Assembly (NCBI GenBank): GCA_016721005.1
Contig: JADKJM010000009.1
Span: forward strand, 248,001-312,000
Reading direction: 5' to 3'
Length of the DNA: 64,000 nt
DNA from: Flavobacteriales bacterium
GTDB taxonomy: Bacteria > Bacteroidota > Bacteroidia > Flavobacteriales_F > PHOS-HE28
Below the pieces are notes generated by a model. It did not search any database and was not told the DNA's origin. It worked only from the letters and a program-made list of their open reading frames with translations. Of this stretch, positions 8,477 through 17,956 are shown piece after piece. Position 1 is the stretch's first letter; the number at the start of each line of letters is the position of its first letter. A program made the position numbers and the translations under genes.

Positions 8477-10120
8477 ATGAGCAACGAATTCATTCCGAAG
8501 CTCTTCACGCTTTGGAAGGCGGGCATCCCGAAGGCGCAGTTGCGCAAGGACTTTTTCGCGGGGATCACCGTGGGCATCGTGGCCCTGCCACTGGCCATCG
8601 CCTTCGCCATCGCATCGGGCGTCACCCCGGAGAAAGGCTTGATCACCGCGATCATCGGCGGATTGGTGATCAGCGTCTTCGGGGGCAGCCGTGTGCAGAT
8701 CGGCGGACCCACCGGCGCCTTCATCGTGATCGTCTACGGCATCGTGCAGAAGCACGGCGTGGAAGGCCTCACCATCGCCACGCTCATGGCCGGCGTGCTC
8801 ATGGTGGCGATGGGCTTGCTTCGCTTCGGCAACCTGCTGAAGTTCTTCCCGCACACCCTTGTGCTGGGCTTCACCTCCGGCATCGCGGTGATCATCCTCT
8901 CCTCGCAGGTCAAGGACTTCTTCGGCTTGGACATGGGCGCCGTGCCGTCGGACTTCATCGAGAAGTGGTCGGCCTTCTTCCAGCATTTCGATGATGTGAA
9001 CATGGCGGCGCTGGCGATCGGTGCGGGTTCGGTGATCATCAGCGTGTACTGGACCAAGGTCACCCGCGTGCTGCCGGGCCCGATGGTGGCGATCCTGCTC
9101 TCCACGGCGGCCGTGGCGTTCTTCCACCTGCCGGTGTCCAGCATCGAGGACCATTTCGGCGCGATCCCACGGAACTTGCCGACCCCCGTCTTCCACGCGG
9201 TGAGCATGTCCACGTTGCGCGAGCTGGTGCCACCGGCATTGGCCATCGCCTTGCTCGGTTCCATCGAGTCCCTGCTTTCGGCCACGGTGGCGGACAGCAT
9301 GATCGGCGGGCAGCACCGCAGCAACATGGAGTTGGTGGCGCAGGGCGGTGCGAACATATTGTCGGCGCTCTTCGGCGGCATTCCCGCCACGGGGGCCATC
9401 GCCCGCACGGCTACCAACGTGAAGAACGGCGGTCGCACACCCATCGCGGGGATCGTACACGCGATCACGCTGCTTGCGATCATGCTGCTGGTGGCGCCGC
9501 TGGCCGGCAGGATCCCTTTGGCCTGCCTCGCCGGCATCCTGGTGGTGGTGGCCTACAACATGAGCGAGTGGCGCGGGTTCGTGAGCGCCTTGAAAGGCAA
9601 CCGCTACGATGTGGTGGTGCTGCTGGCCACCTTCTTCATCACGGTGATCTTCGACCTGGTGCTCGCGATCGAGGTGGGCATGGTGCTGGCCGCCTTCCTC
9701 TTCATGAAGCGCATGGGCGACATCACCGACCTGAAGCCCGCATTGATCGGCGACCAGCTGCAGGGCGAGGACCGTCTCTTCGATGATGAACTGAAGGGCC
9801 TGCCCGCCCATGTGATGATCTTCGAGATCACCGGCCCCTTGTTCTTCGGTGCGGCGCAGAAATTCCAGCACGTGATGAGCGAGATCAACGACCGGCACCG
9901 CGTAGTGATCATGCGGATGCACAGGGTGCCGTTGATCGATGCCACAGGCCTGCACAGGCTGAAGGAGATCGTGAAGCGCCTTGCGGCCCAGCGCAAGACC
10001 GTTTACCTCACCGGTGTGGACCCGCGCGTGCGCGCCGAACTCGAAGGGATGGATTGGGTGGTGGAGGGAATGATCCGCGACTCCGTGTCCGATGTGTTGG
10101 CGGCGCAGGTTGTGAAGTGA
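8477..10120 (+). CDS. SulP-family inorganic anion transporter with STAS domain
   Basis: 547 residues from the ATG at 8477. The longer frame open from 8225 only reads through an icmF-like fragment. The N-terminal part (KDFFAGITVGIVALPLAIAF, then TPEKGLITAIIGGLVI) is the typical SulP core of many membrane helices. Residues ~440-547 form a STAS domain (HVMIFEITGPLFFGAAQKF, then DATGLHRLKEIVKRLAAQ). Length and order are normal for bacterial SulP permeases, which take up sulfate, bicarbonate or related anions in the inner membrane. No carbonic anhydrase or sulfur-assimilation gene is adjacent, so the substrate stays open. The gene is bracketed by the 69-nt repeat pair. Confidence 0.9.
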   Translation: MSNEFIPKLFTLWKAGIPKAQLRKDFFAGITVGIVALPLAIAFAIASGVTPEKGLITAIIGGLVISVFGGSRVQIGGPTGAFIVIVYGIVQKHGVEGLTIATLMAGVLMVAMGLLRFGNLLKFFPHTLVLGFTSGIAVIILSSQVKDFFGLDMGAVPSDFIEKWSAFFQHFDDVNMAALAIGAGSVIISVYWTKVTRVLPGPMVAILLSTAAVAFFHLPVSSIEDHFGAIPRNLPTPVFHAVSMSTLRELVPPALAIALLGSIESLLSATVADSMIGGQHRSNMELVAQGGANILSALFGGIPATGAIARTATNVKNGGRTPIAGIVHAITLLAIMLLVAPLAGRIPLACLAGILVVVAYNMSEWRGFVSALKGNRYDVVVLLATFFITVIFDLVLAIEVGMVLAAFLFMKRMGDITDLKPALIGDQLQGEDRLFDDELKGLPAHVMIFEITGPLFFGAAQKFQHVMSEINDRHRVVIMRMHRVPLIDATGLHRLKEIVKRLAAQRKTVYLTGVDPRVRAELEGMDWVVEGMIRDSVSDVLAAQVVK

Positions 10121-10139
10121 AGGTATCGGCGAAGCACTG

Positions 10140-10208
10140 CTTCACCTTGTACTCCCGGATCAACTTTTCCGCCGGAATGATCAGGCGCTTGCGCAACGTG
10201 CGGATCAT
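10140..10208 (-). repeat. 69-nt repeat, right copy flanking sulP
   Basis: Partner of 8360-8428, same orientation, gap-free alignment with roughly two-thirds nucleotide identity. Differences preserve the encoded pattern MIRxxxKRLxIxxEKLIxxY, suggesting both derive from one coding sequence rather than from a noncoding repeat. Confidence 0.6.
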
Positions 10209-10325
10209 GGCCCCAAAGGCTCCAATGTCAAGGTGAGCTTTCGGCCGGATCCCACAAGGGTGCCTATGGCGATGATGCGAATGCGAAGGAAGGACGTATG
10301 TATCCGTATCGATTACATATCCAGC

Positions 10326-10402
10326 AGTGGCACCATCACCGCATCATTCCTTTTGCGGTGTTGCCCTAAAAGGATCACCTCGGCGTCCGTGGCCTTTAAC
10401 AT
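10326..10402 (-). pseudogene. icmF-like fragment D (diverged)
   Basis: About 75 nt resemble icmF positions 786-856 at roughly 70%. On the minus strand the frame from ATG 10402 reads MLKATDAEVILLGQHRKRND, close to icmF ATGAEVIHLGHDRSVED. Apart from this and the 69-nt repeat, no gene is apparent in 10121-10443. Confidence 0.5.
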
Positions 10403-10443
10403 GAAGTGGTGCGTACGGATCCGGATCTGCTAGCACTACCTGC

Positions 10444-12624
10444 TCACTGGACCATGATCCGCACATGCACCGAACGGCCCCGATCATCGACCAGCCTCAG
10501 AACATACATGGCAGGGGGAAGCAACGGAAGTTGCAGCGCGCAACGATCGGCACCTTGATCCTTCAACAGGACCGTGACCGCAACATCGCCACAAGCACCT
10601 AGGACCTCGGCCATGCGGATAAGCGTTACCCCATCAGGTAGCCGAACGATGACCTGTTCACCTGCCGTTGCCGGATTCGGCTGGCAGCGGATCACTTGAT
10701 CCGTCCCTGCGGGGCCGGGCAAACCAACGAACCCGCAATCAACCTGCGCGACCCATCCATCAAACTGTACCATATGGTCCGAAATGAACGCCGTAGTGAG
10801 GCAACCGCTACTGTGCGTGGAAACGAAAGGACCAGGAATATCCGTAAGGCCCCACCAACCGCCAGGACCAAGGTTGGGCATGGTGAGCGGCGCGGGATCC
10901 CCGGATGCAATGAGCGGAGAGCTCGTGTCCGGGCCATCGAAGACATAGAAGGCGTCATACCAAGGTTCGGTAGCAAAGGATGTGAACGTGAGAATGACCG
11001 CATGCCCCGGCGCATCCGGACAAATGGATTGAACGCGGGATTCATAGGCCGGATAGCTTTCCAGAGAACCACCGAAGTCCGTGAAAGGCTGTCCGCACTC
11101 CGGTGGCAACTGGAAGCGCGTGAGCAGGCTCCGGTGATCGTATTCCCCATTCGCCACGCAATTCGCGCGGATCTCGAGTTCATACACGGCACCGGGCTGG
11201 AGTCCATTCAACATGATCGCGGCGGTATCCGCGAGGTTCACCGTACCCCCGGCACCCGGCCATAAGTAGGTACCGGGCGTCCATCCCAATGGACCATGTT
11301 CCACTGCAAAGGGCATTACGGCACCCGTACAATGCCATCCGACATGCACGGAACCCGCACCGACCGGCTCCACATCCACGCCCCACACCGTACAACCGGA
11401 TCGCGTGGCGCACGAGACGTTGGCCTGCCAACCGGCACCATGCCATTGGCCATCACTAACGAAGCGGAAGGTGAGGCAGCCATCAGAATGGTCCGAAACG
11501 AAAGCGAGGCCAGGAGCCCCGGCAGTGATGATCGCCTTGGGTGTCCCGCTCGCCACGGCGCCATCATACACTTCCAAGCGATCGCCCATGCCGAAGGAAA
11601 TGCTACTGAACACCACTTGGGTCGCCTCTGCGGTTCCGGATGGGCAGATGACATAGGTCCTGTCGATCAGCGCACCGTAGCTGCCTGTGGGTCCACCGGG
11701 ATCGAAGAAGGAGGATCCGCAGGCGGGATCGGTGACGAAGGTGATCGCAACGGTCCATGCGGTGAGGCTATCGGTGCAATCCGTCCGCAGGAAAAGACTG
11801 TAGAACGTGCCGGGCGCAAGATCTTGCAAGAGGATCTGCTCGGTATCCACCATCCCCTCCATGGCCAGCCCTAGGGCACCCGAGCCAACAGCACCTGAAG
11901 TCCGGAGCTCGTAATGGAACGCTTCAGCGCTGGGTATGCTCGGCCATTCGATCACAGCGCTGTTTGTGGTGATCCCGCTGATCGCGACAGCGAATGGCGC
12001 AATGCACGGACTGGTGGTGACCATGATGTTGTCGATGGCCGCGCCGGGTTGCGCGCCGCCACTCCAATCATTCCGCCAATGGAACACCAACCGAACGGTT
12101 CGGCCAGCGAGCGACGGCGGAAGCACATAGTGCATGGTCTGCCACTGAAGGATATCGTACAACGACGGACTGACGTCAAGGACCCCGGGTCCCAATGAAG
12201 AAGGGTTGTATCCCGCAACAGGTGTAACGTCGGCAGGTATGATCATGACCTTCAAGTTGTCATTGCTTTCACCGCCCACGCGCACATCGAACGAGAGATC
12301 GATGGCGTAGTGATATACCGGGATCGCCAGATCCACATACGCGTACACCCGGGTGAGCGCGCTTGGACCGGTCCATGGGTCGATCCCGATCCAATATTCA
12401 TTGCCGATCGTGAAGTTGTTGCCGATGTACAAGGATGGGGATCCATTGCCCGCCGCATTCCCAGCGACCCAATAGTTGGGCTGCATGCCGTTCACCAACG
12501 TGAACGGCTGGATGGTATCGAAGGTCGCACTCCAGGGAAATCCGGTGATGATCGGCTGCGCGCGTAGCACGCCACCCACGAACAAGGCAAGAAGGAATAC
12601 AAGTGGATGCAACCGTGTGGTCAT
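10444..12624 (-). CDS. Secreted CUB-like/fibronectin type III protein with T9SS sorting domain
   Basis: 726 residues from the ATG at 12624, which overlaps the upstream stop by 4 nt (ATGA). A signal peptide (HPLVFLLALFVGGVLRAQ) is followed by a jelly-roll-like region, a fibronectin type III-like segment (ISGITTNSAVIEWPSIPSAE), and two CUB-like stretches with paired Cys (CGSSFFDPGG, later CGQPFTDFGG). The end (RCQPNPATAGEQVIVRLPDG, then AMYVLRLVDDRG and RIMVQ) is a T9SS C-terminal domain. It is the last gene of a three-gene operon of T9SS cargo. The domains suggest adhesion or surface binding, but no catalytic motif was seen. Confidence 0.8.
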   Translation of the reverse strand: MTTRLHPLVFLLALFVGGVLRAQPIITGFPWSATFDTIQPFTLVNGMQPNYWVAGNAAGNGSPSLYIGNNFTIGNEYWIGIDPWTGPSALTRVYAYVDLAIPVYHYAIDLSFDVRVGGESNDNLKVMIIPADVTPVAGYNPSSLGPGVLDVSPSLYDILQWQTMHYVLPPSLAGRTVRLVFHWRNDWSGGAQPGAAIDNIMVTTSPCIAPFAVAISGITTNSAVIEWPSIPSAEAFHYELRTSGAVGSGALGLAMEGMVDTEQILLQDLAPGTFYSLFLRTDCTDSLTAWTVAITFVTDPACGSSFFDPGGPTGSYGALIDRTYVICPSGTAEATQVVFSSISFGMGDRLEVYDGAVASGTPKAIITAGAPGLAFVSDHSDGCLTFRFVSDGQWHGAGWQANVSCATRSGCTVWGVDVEPVGAGSVHVGWHCTGAVMPFAVEHGPLGWTPGTYLWPGAGGTVNLADTAAIMLNGLQPGAVYELEIRANCVANGEYDHRSLLTRFQLPPECGQPFTDFGGSLESYPAYESRVQSICPDAPGHAVILTFTSFATEPWYDAFYVFDGPDTSSPLIASGDPAPLTMPNLGPGGWWGLTDIPGPFVSTHSSGCLTTAFISDHMVQFDGWVAQVDCGFVGLPGPAGTDQVIRCQPNPATAGEQVIVRLPDGVTLIRMAEVLGACGDVAVTVLLKDQGADRCALQLPLLPPAMYVLRLVDDRGRSVHVRIMVQ

Positions 12625-14132
12625 TGGACCATGATCTTTCGGCTTGCCAACAGACGCGCTTGATCGGCCAGATGGATCACGTACATGCCTGCACCCCATG
12701 TATCAACCTGTATCAACATCTCCTGTGATCGCCGGTCCGGCAGTATTGTTTCCTGGACCACGCGTCCGGCTTGATCCGTTGCGACCAAGCGCATCGTTCC
12801 GGAAAGCTCCACATCCGGTGGAAGGTTGATGGTGACCGTGAGCAGATCCCGGGCGGGCACCGGCCCACAACGCATGGCGTCATCTGGCAATCCGACCAAC
12901 AGTTCGTTCACACCAACGGATTGGCAGCCGGGTTCCAAGCATCCGTGTTCATCCAGCCGTAACAGCCACAGCACCGTGGGGAATTGAAGGGTGAGCTGCG
13001 TGGTACCGGTGAGCACGAAGCCTCCATCCGTCGTGGGCTGCACATCCTTCAGGTCGTTGAACGCATCCGGATTGGTGAGGAAGCGGTAGTAGCGATGCCA
13101 ACGTTCGGTACCATCCGGTGCATAGCGATAGATGCACCCCTGAAAACCGGCCGCATCATGGGGGGTCACGTTCCCGCAGGAGACCATATCGCCATCGGGC
13201 AAGTGTTCCAGATCGTTCAGGCTTCCCCAGTCGGACATGGACACCGGATAGCGCCGGGTCCAGATCACATTGCCGTTCACCCGGGAGAGTTTCAGGATAT
13301 AGAACTCCGCGTAGGGGATCCCACTGGACACGAACTCATTGTAACAGGTGCCACCCACCAGCACGTCGCCATCCTCGTCCGTGGTGATCTTGGATACATA
13401 GGAAGAGTAACCCGAGAACCCGCTCATATTGGTAAGGATGTCCCGGGTCCAGATCACGTTCAAAGCGGAGTCCAAGCGCATGACAACGCTTCTGTACGGA
13501 AAGCTTGAACCACTCCTTCCCCCCACCATGAGGAGATCGGTCCCGGTACCGGCCGCCAAGGTGAGATTGTCATAGGCGATCGTCGGGAACTCGACCAGCT
13601 GTACAAGCTCACCGGGTACGTTCAAGCGTGCCACCACAGCCTTGGTCACCTCCGATCCGTGCTGCTGGACCAAGGCCGCGTAGTAGTAGGCATCCCCTTG
13701 GCACACGGCCGCTCTTGGGTACACCCTGTATCCGGTCCGCAAGCTCGTGGTCCAAAGCGTATCACCTTCCGCATCGAACCGGTAAGCCCGCCATGTCATC
13801 GTATCGGTTCCGTTCAGCGCAATGCTTGCCGCCCATCCGCCATCCGGGACCGTTGGAGAAACGGGATCGACGTAGCCAAATGCACTCGGGGCTGCATCCA
13901 CCAAGGCCCGCTCCCAGATCAGCGCGCCATCGCTCCCATGCAGTTCAACATGTGCGCGGTACACCAGATCCGCATCATACTTATCTCCGAAAACGAGGTA
14001 GCCCTCAGAGACCTGCCGCACTGATGCACCGCGGCTGGCCGCGTTGTTGGCCGGAAGGTTCACCACGTTGAACCCTTGTGCATACGCCAAGGCGCAACAG
14101 CAACCAAGTACGATGCAAGCCGTGGATCTCAT
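12621..14132 (-). CDS. Secreted protein with beta-propeller-like repeats and T9SS sorting domain
   Basis: 503 residues. A short signal peptide (ACIVLGCCCALAYAQ) precedes repeated blades such as DTMTWRAYRFDAEGDTLWTT and DGGFVLTGTTQL, typical of uncharacterised Bacteroidota proteins that narrate event-like repeats. The C-terminal domain (RDLLTVTINLPPDVELSG, then GAGMYVIHLADQ and RKIMVQ) is a T9SS sorting signal. Start and stop codons overlap both neighbours by 4 nt, so the three genes are very probably translated together. No enzyme motif was seen. Confidence 0.75.
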   Translation of the reverse strand: MRSTACIVLGCCCALAYAQGFNVVNLPANNAASRGASVRQVSEGYLVFGDKYDADLVYRAHVELHGSDGALIWERALVDAAPSAFGYVDPVSPTVPDGGWAASIALNGTDTMTWRAYRFDAEGDTLWTTSLRTGYRVYPRAAVCQGDAYYYAALVQQHGSEVTKAVVARLNVPGELVQLVEFPTIAYDNLTLAAGTGTDLLMVGGRSGSSFPYRSVVMRLDSALNVIWTRDILTNMSGFSGYSSYVSKITTDEDGDVLVGGTCYNEFVSSGIPYAEFYILKLSRVNGNVIWTRRYPVSMSDWGSLNDLEHLPDGDMVSCGNVTPHDAAGFQGCIYRYAPDGTERWHRYYRFLTNPDAFNDLKDVQPTTDGGFVLTGTTQLTLQFPTVLWLLRLDEHGCLEPGCQSVGVNELLVGLPDDAMRCGPVPARDLLTVTINLPPDVELSGTMRLVATDQAGRVVQETILPDRRSQEMLIQVDTWGAGMYVIHLADQARLLASRKIMVQ

Positions 14133-15634
14133 GGGACCACCAGGATCTTGTGATAGTGTACTGTCGCTTCATCGATCATGATGCGAACGAGGTATGAGCC
14201 GGGTGCGAGGCCTCGCAGATCGACCCGTAGAGCGGCTTCGGTCCCATTTGCGACCAAGGCTCTGGTGATCCTTCCCGAGGCATCCAACAGATCCACCCGT
14301 CGAATGGTACGCTGCCATTCACCACTGCCCTGTATGGTGACCTGCTCTTGGGCAGGCACCGGGAACACACGAACACCGGATGCATCCATGGCACTACCCT
14401 CCGGCAAACCGACCGGTCCGTTGATGAACCGGGCCAGGCCCTTCGTCGCCCGGATCGTTGTGCCATCATCGAACCCATCGAAGGTACCATGGGCGAACAC
14501 GGCGCCCTCACCATCCTTTACCAAATTGAGCCATACTTGCCCATCCACGGCCCCTGGTCCTGGCCAATCACATTCCTCCGGTATCAATACCCCATTCGCA
14601 TCGAGCATCGCCAATCCGCGTTTGGGCAGCCCATTCACCAGATCGAAGTTGCCGGAGATCAGGTAGCGGTCCTGGCCCCATTCAACAATGGAGTTGACCA
14701 TGGTGTAATATCCCGAATTCCATTCCTGGTATGCCCGAAGGTCGCTGGCGAAAGCAAGGTCCTGGGCACCACTCGGCAACAGTCTCACGACATTGGCTGT
14801 ATCCAATTCGATCAAGCTGATGAAGTTGATGAAACTGCCGGTGGCGATCAGGCTGCCATCAGGTAGCGGAAGCACGCATTGCGTGTTCGCTCTCATGAAT
14901 CCCGTGGAAAAGCCCGTATCGATGGTGCCGTCATCATGGACCATGAAGATCCGCGGAACCGGGATGCCGTTGTACGAACCCTGGTTCCCGCTCAACAGTA
15001 CCCGTCCATCGGGCATGGGGAACACAGCGCTCAGGTATGGTGAAGAGGCGGGGGTGAAAGTGGTGTCCAGATCACCATGCACGTCCAGCCGCACAAGATC
15101 CCGTGTCGCGATCACTTCCTGGGCCTCATTCAATAACCTTATCCAACCGACCAGGTAGATGCGCCCTTCGCCGTCCACGCTGACGTTCTGCAGGTCGTCT
15201 ATCCGGTACCTGCCGGGCCAAGCGTTCGTGGCGACCTGAAAGGCAGGATCGACCATCCCATTCGCCACATGGTAGCGCTGGACGTAATTGGGATAGTAGC
15301 CTCGCCACATATAGAACGCCCCTTCGTTCCATGGTAGCAACGCATATACTCCACCCAGTTGCGCATAGCCCGTGTCACGCGATCCATCACCATGCAAACA
15401 CGCCAACTCATTGTAGAATTGGGCTTCGCCCAGCCCCCCCTCCCAGAATTCCACGATCACCGTGCGTCCGTCGGGGATCGGCATCACGTCCCGCACATGC
15501 GTCACCTGTTGCAATAGCTGGGGTGAAAACGATGGGTCCAACATGAGTTGACCCATGCCTTGCAGCGGCACCGAGAGTAGTGCCGTGAAAGAACACGACC
15601 AAGGGATCCAAGTTGCGATGTCTCGAACGTTCAT
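14129..15634 (-). CDS. Secreted delta-60-repeat protein with T9SS sorting domain
   Basis: 501 residues. First gene of the three-gene T9SS cargo operon. The start is MNVRDIATWIPWSCSFTALL and a signal peptide ends near MGQ. Repeats of the delta-60 type occur: LDPSFSPQLLQQV, then DTTFTPASSPYLSAVFPMPD and DTGFSTGFMRANTQCVLPLP, each followed by DGR or DGS and a hydrophobic strand. The end (FPVPAQEQVTIQGSGEWQ, then APGSYLVRIMIDEATV and KILVVP) is a type A T9SS domain. Delta-60 repeats form propeller-like surfaces. The biological role is unknown. Confidence 0.8.
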   Translation of the reverse strand: MNVRDIATWIPWSCSFTALLSVPLQGMGQLMLDPSFSPQLLQQVTHVRDVMPIPDGRTVIVEFWEGGLGEAQFYNELACLHGDGSRDTGYAQLGGVYALLPWNEGAFYMWRGYYPNYVQRYHVANGMVDPAFQVATNAWPGRYRIDDLQNVSVDGEGRIYLVGWIRLLNEAQEVIATRDLVRLDVHGDLDTTFTPASSPYLSAVFPMPDGRVLLSGNQGSYNGIPVPRIFMVHDDGTIDTGFSTGFMRANTQCVLPLPDGSLIATGSFINFISLIELDTANVVRLLPSGAQDLAFASDLRAYQEWNSGYYTMVNSIVEWGQDRYLISGNFDLVNGLPKRGLAMLDANGVLIPEECDWPGPGAVDGQVWLNLVKDGEGAVFAHGTFDGFDDGTTIRATKGLARFINGPVGLPEGSAMDASGVRVFPVPAQEQVTIQGSGEWQRTIRRVDLLDASGRITRALVANGTEAALRVDLRGLAPGSYLVRIMIDEATVHYHKILVVP

Positions 15635-15742
15635 CGTCTCTCAAACATAGCTGGTGATCGTCCATCATCGACAAACAGGCCGTCCAGAATTCCTCGACGA
15701 TATACAACTCCGACCTTCCAGCGGAGGGCTGGTGATCCCCCC

Positions 15743-15952
15743 TCAGCACGCCACCACGAACCGGCCGACGGCTATGCTGCCATCGCGGTACACGCACCGC
15801 AACACGTACGCGCCATCGCTCAGTGGTCCCAGGTCGATGACCACGCCATCCCCTGCGGGCTGGTAACGCGTGGGCATGATCCGACCGGACCCATCGTACA
15901 CGCGGATGTCCTGCAAGCTAAGTCGATGCTGGTTCGCTTCCGGCCGGTGCAT
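15743..15952 (-). pseudogene. Orphan T9SS C-terminal domain remnant
   Basis: A 69-codon frame reads LQDIRVYDGSGRIMPTRYQ, GVVIDLGPLSDGAYVLRCVY and VGRFVVAC, which is the end of a type A T9SS sorting domain without any cargo. No signal peptide or body precedes it. It closely resembles the end of the protein at 50591-52123 (GIYTVRCIGNGSSAVGRF). It lies in the 477-nt gap between two intact T9SS genes, and no other feature was seen in that gap. Confidence 0.6.
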
Positions 15953-16088
15953 ACGTCGTGCTCACGATGGATGCGCGTGGGATCCGCCAGCGGAGTACGT
16001 GGCTGAAAGAGTAGCGCTGAAGCCCCACCCGCACAGTTCCCGGTGTACAACACAACGGACCCACCTTCCCGCACTCATCCGTTTCCCC

Positions 16089-16096
16089 TACTTTCA
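16089..16096 (+). promoter_or_regulatory. TAnnTTYG-like box upstream of the T9SS gene at 16112
   Basis: TACTTTCA lies 15 nt before the ATG at 16112 and supports that start over an upstream in-frame ATG at 16043, which would precede the signal peptide by 23 residues. Confidence 0.35.
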
Positions 16097-16111
16097 CCTT
16101 CGCTCAAGACC

Positions 16112-17956
16112 ATGTCCCTCTCCAGGATCCTCTCCCTGCTGTTCGTCGTTGGTGAGGCACTATCCGTGCTGGGCCAGTGCACGAACAACAACACACTTAC
16201 CGGTACTGCGGTAACCCCGAACTGCCCGGGGACCACCAACATCCCGTGCGTGCAAGGCGGCCAGTATGCGTTGATCAATGTGGTGGCGGGCAATACGTAC
16301 ACCTTCAGCACTTGCGCGGCGACCTGGGATACGCAGATCACCTTGTTCAACAATGCGGGCGGCGGTTCGCTCGGCTTCAACGATGATGCCTGTGGCCTTC
16401 AATCCACCGTGACGTGGACAGCGAACTACACCGGCCAGCTTCGCGTCCTCATTGACCAGTACGGCTGTCTGGACAACACCACTTGCGCCCCGGTAGTGGT
16501 CACCTGCGTCACGCCGCCGGTCGGTGATTGCGTGTACACGCTCACCCTCTACGACGTTTTCAGTGATGGCTGGGGCACCTCCTTCGTCGGGTACAGCATC
16601 AACGGCGGGCCGTACCAGAACTACACCTTGCCGTTCGGCGCGGCGTCCGGCTTCGTGCAGTTCGGGGTGAACATCGGCCAGGTGGTGACCTTGAGCTATA
16701 ACGCCTCCGGCACTTGGCAAACGGACAACTCATACATCCTCACCATGGGTGGAGCCACCTTGTTCAATTCCGGATCGCCACCGGCGGCAGGAATAACCTA
16801 TGGGGCCACGGTAACGTGCGTTACGCCACCGCCGCCACCGGAGGATTGCCTCGGTGCGGTAACGATCTGCAGCAACGTGTCCTTGAGCAACAACACCAAC
16901 AATACCGGCAACATTGCGGACATCAACATCACGAATTCGGGTTGCATGGATGTCGTGGAGTTCCAAGGCACGTGGTACGTGTTCTCACCCAGTGCGGCCG
17001 GCAACCTGGGCTTCAGCATCTCGCCGCTGGGCCCGGACGATTACGATTGGGCGGTGTGGGGGCCTTATCCGCCCGGCACGAATCCGAGCATGATCTGCCC
17101 ACCTATGGGTCCGCCCATCCGCTGCGCGGCATCCAGCGGCCCGGCGACCTTCGAGAGCACCGGGAGCTATGCCACGGGTATGGGTGATCCTGTTTTCTCA
17201 CCACCGCAATTCGCTAGCACGGCAGTGAGTTACGGCCTGCCGTCCACCTTCGACAACTGTCCGCTGATCGCGCCGCAGCGGTGCGGCTGGGTGCCCGGCA
17301 TGCAGGTTACGGTGGGGCAGGTGTACTTGATGTACATCAGCAACTGGTCGCAGAGCAGCACGGGCTTCAACCTGAACTGGATCCTGGAGAATGGCGCTTC
17401 CCTGGATTGCACGGTGCTCGGTGTGGGGATGATCGACTTCCGCGCGACCGTAACGGGCAGCGGCGTGGAATTGCGATGGATCACATCCAACGAAACGAAC
17501 AGCGATCACTTCGTGGTGGAGCGATCACACGATGGAACGACCTATCTCCCCATCGGAACGGTGGAAGCCATGGGGAACAGCGCACACGCGACGACCTATT
17601 CCTTGCTTGACCGCACGCCGTTCAGCGGAATGAACTACTACCGGCTGCGCCAAGTGGACCTCGATGGCAGCTTCACTTATTCAAAGGTCCGCACCGCGTT
17701 CATCACGGCGCTTGAGGGCGAGGTCCGCATCGTGCCCAATCCGGGGTCGGGTCTGGTGGTGGTCATGCACCCATCCGCAGAACCCGGTTCCATGCTGGTC
17801 CTGTTCGACGCCACGGGACGAACACTCCAACGCATCACGCTCGAGAATGAACGCACCGGCTTCGATGCGAGTGCATTGCCCTCGGGGGTTTACGGGTATC
17901 GAGTGATCTCCAATTCCGGATATGCCCTCGCACACGGGACTTGGATGCGGGAGTAG
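16112..17956 (+). CDS. Secreted T9SS-sorted protein with Cys-rich jelly-roll modules
   Basis: 614 residues. A signal peptide (LSRILSLLFVVGEALSVLGQ) is followed by a CUB/pre-peptidase-like module (GGQYALINVVAGNTYTFSTC, then TWDTQITLFNNAGGGSLGFN) and a module with TLYDVFSDGWGTSFVGYSIN. A Pro-rich linker (VTPPPPPEDCLG) leads to another domain (VEFQGTWYVFSPSAAGNLGF). Near the end is the fibronectin-like segment common before T9SS signals (VELRWITSNETNSDHFVVER, then GMNYYRLRQVDLDGSFTYSK), followed by the sorting domain (RIVPNPGSGLVVVMHPSA). It is a surface or released protein with no catalytic motif recognised. Confidence 0.8.
   Translation: MSLSRILSLLFVVGEALSVLGQCTNNNTLTGTAVTPNCPGTTNIPCVQGGQYALINVVAGNTYTFSTCAATWDTQITLFNNAGGGSLGFNDDACGLQSTVTWTANYTGQLRVLIDQYGCLDNTTCAPVVVTCVTPPVGDCVYTLTLYDVFSDGWGTSFVGYSINGGPYQNYTLPFGAASGFVQFGVNIGQVVTLSYNASGTWQTDNSYILTMGGATLFNSGSPPAAGITYGATVTCVTPPPPPEDCLGAVTICSNVSLSNNTNNTGNIADINITNSGCMDVVEFQGTWYVFSPSAAGNLGFSISPLGPDDYDWAVWGPYPPGTNPSMICPPMGPPIRCAASSGPATFESTGSYATGMGDPVFSPPQFASTAVSYGLPSTFDNCPLIAPQRCGWVPGMQVTVGQVYLMYISNWSQSSTGFNLNWILENGASLDCTVLGVGMIDFRATVTGSGVELRWITSNETNSDHFVVERSHDGTTYLPIGTVEAMGNSAHATTYSLLDRTPFSGMNYYRLRQVDLDGSFTYSKVRTAFITALEGEVRIVPNPGSGLVVVMHPSAEPGSMLVLFDATGRTLQRITLENERTGFDASALPSGVYGYRVISNSGYALAHGTWMRE

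Noticed and set aside
8462..9955. 497-codon open frame antisense to sulP
   Set aside because: Low-complexity His/Asp/Arg-rich translation caused by high GC and codon bias of the real gene on the plus strand; no start context or homology.
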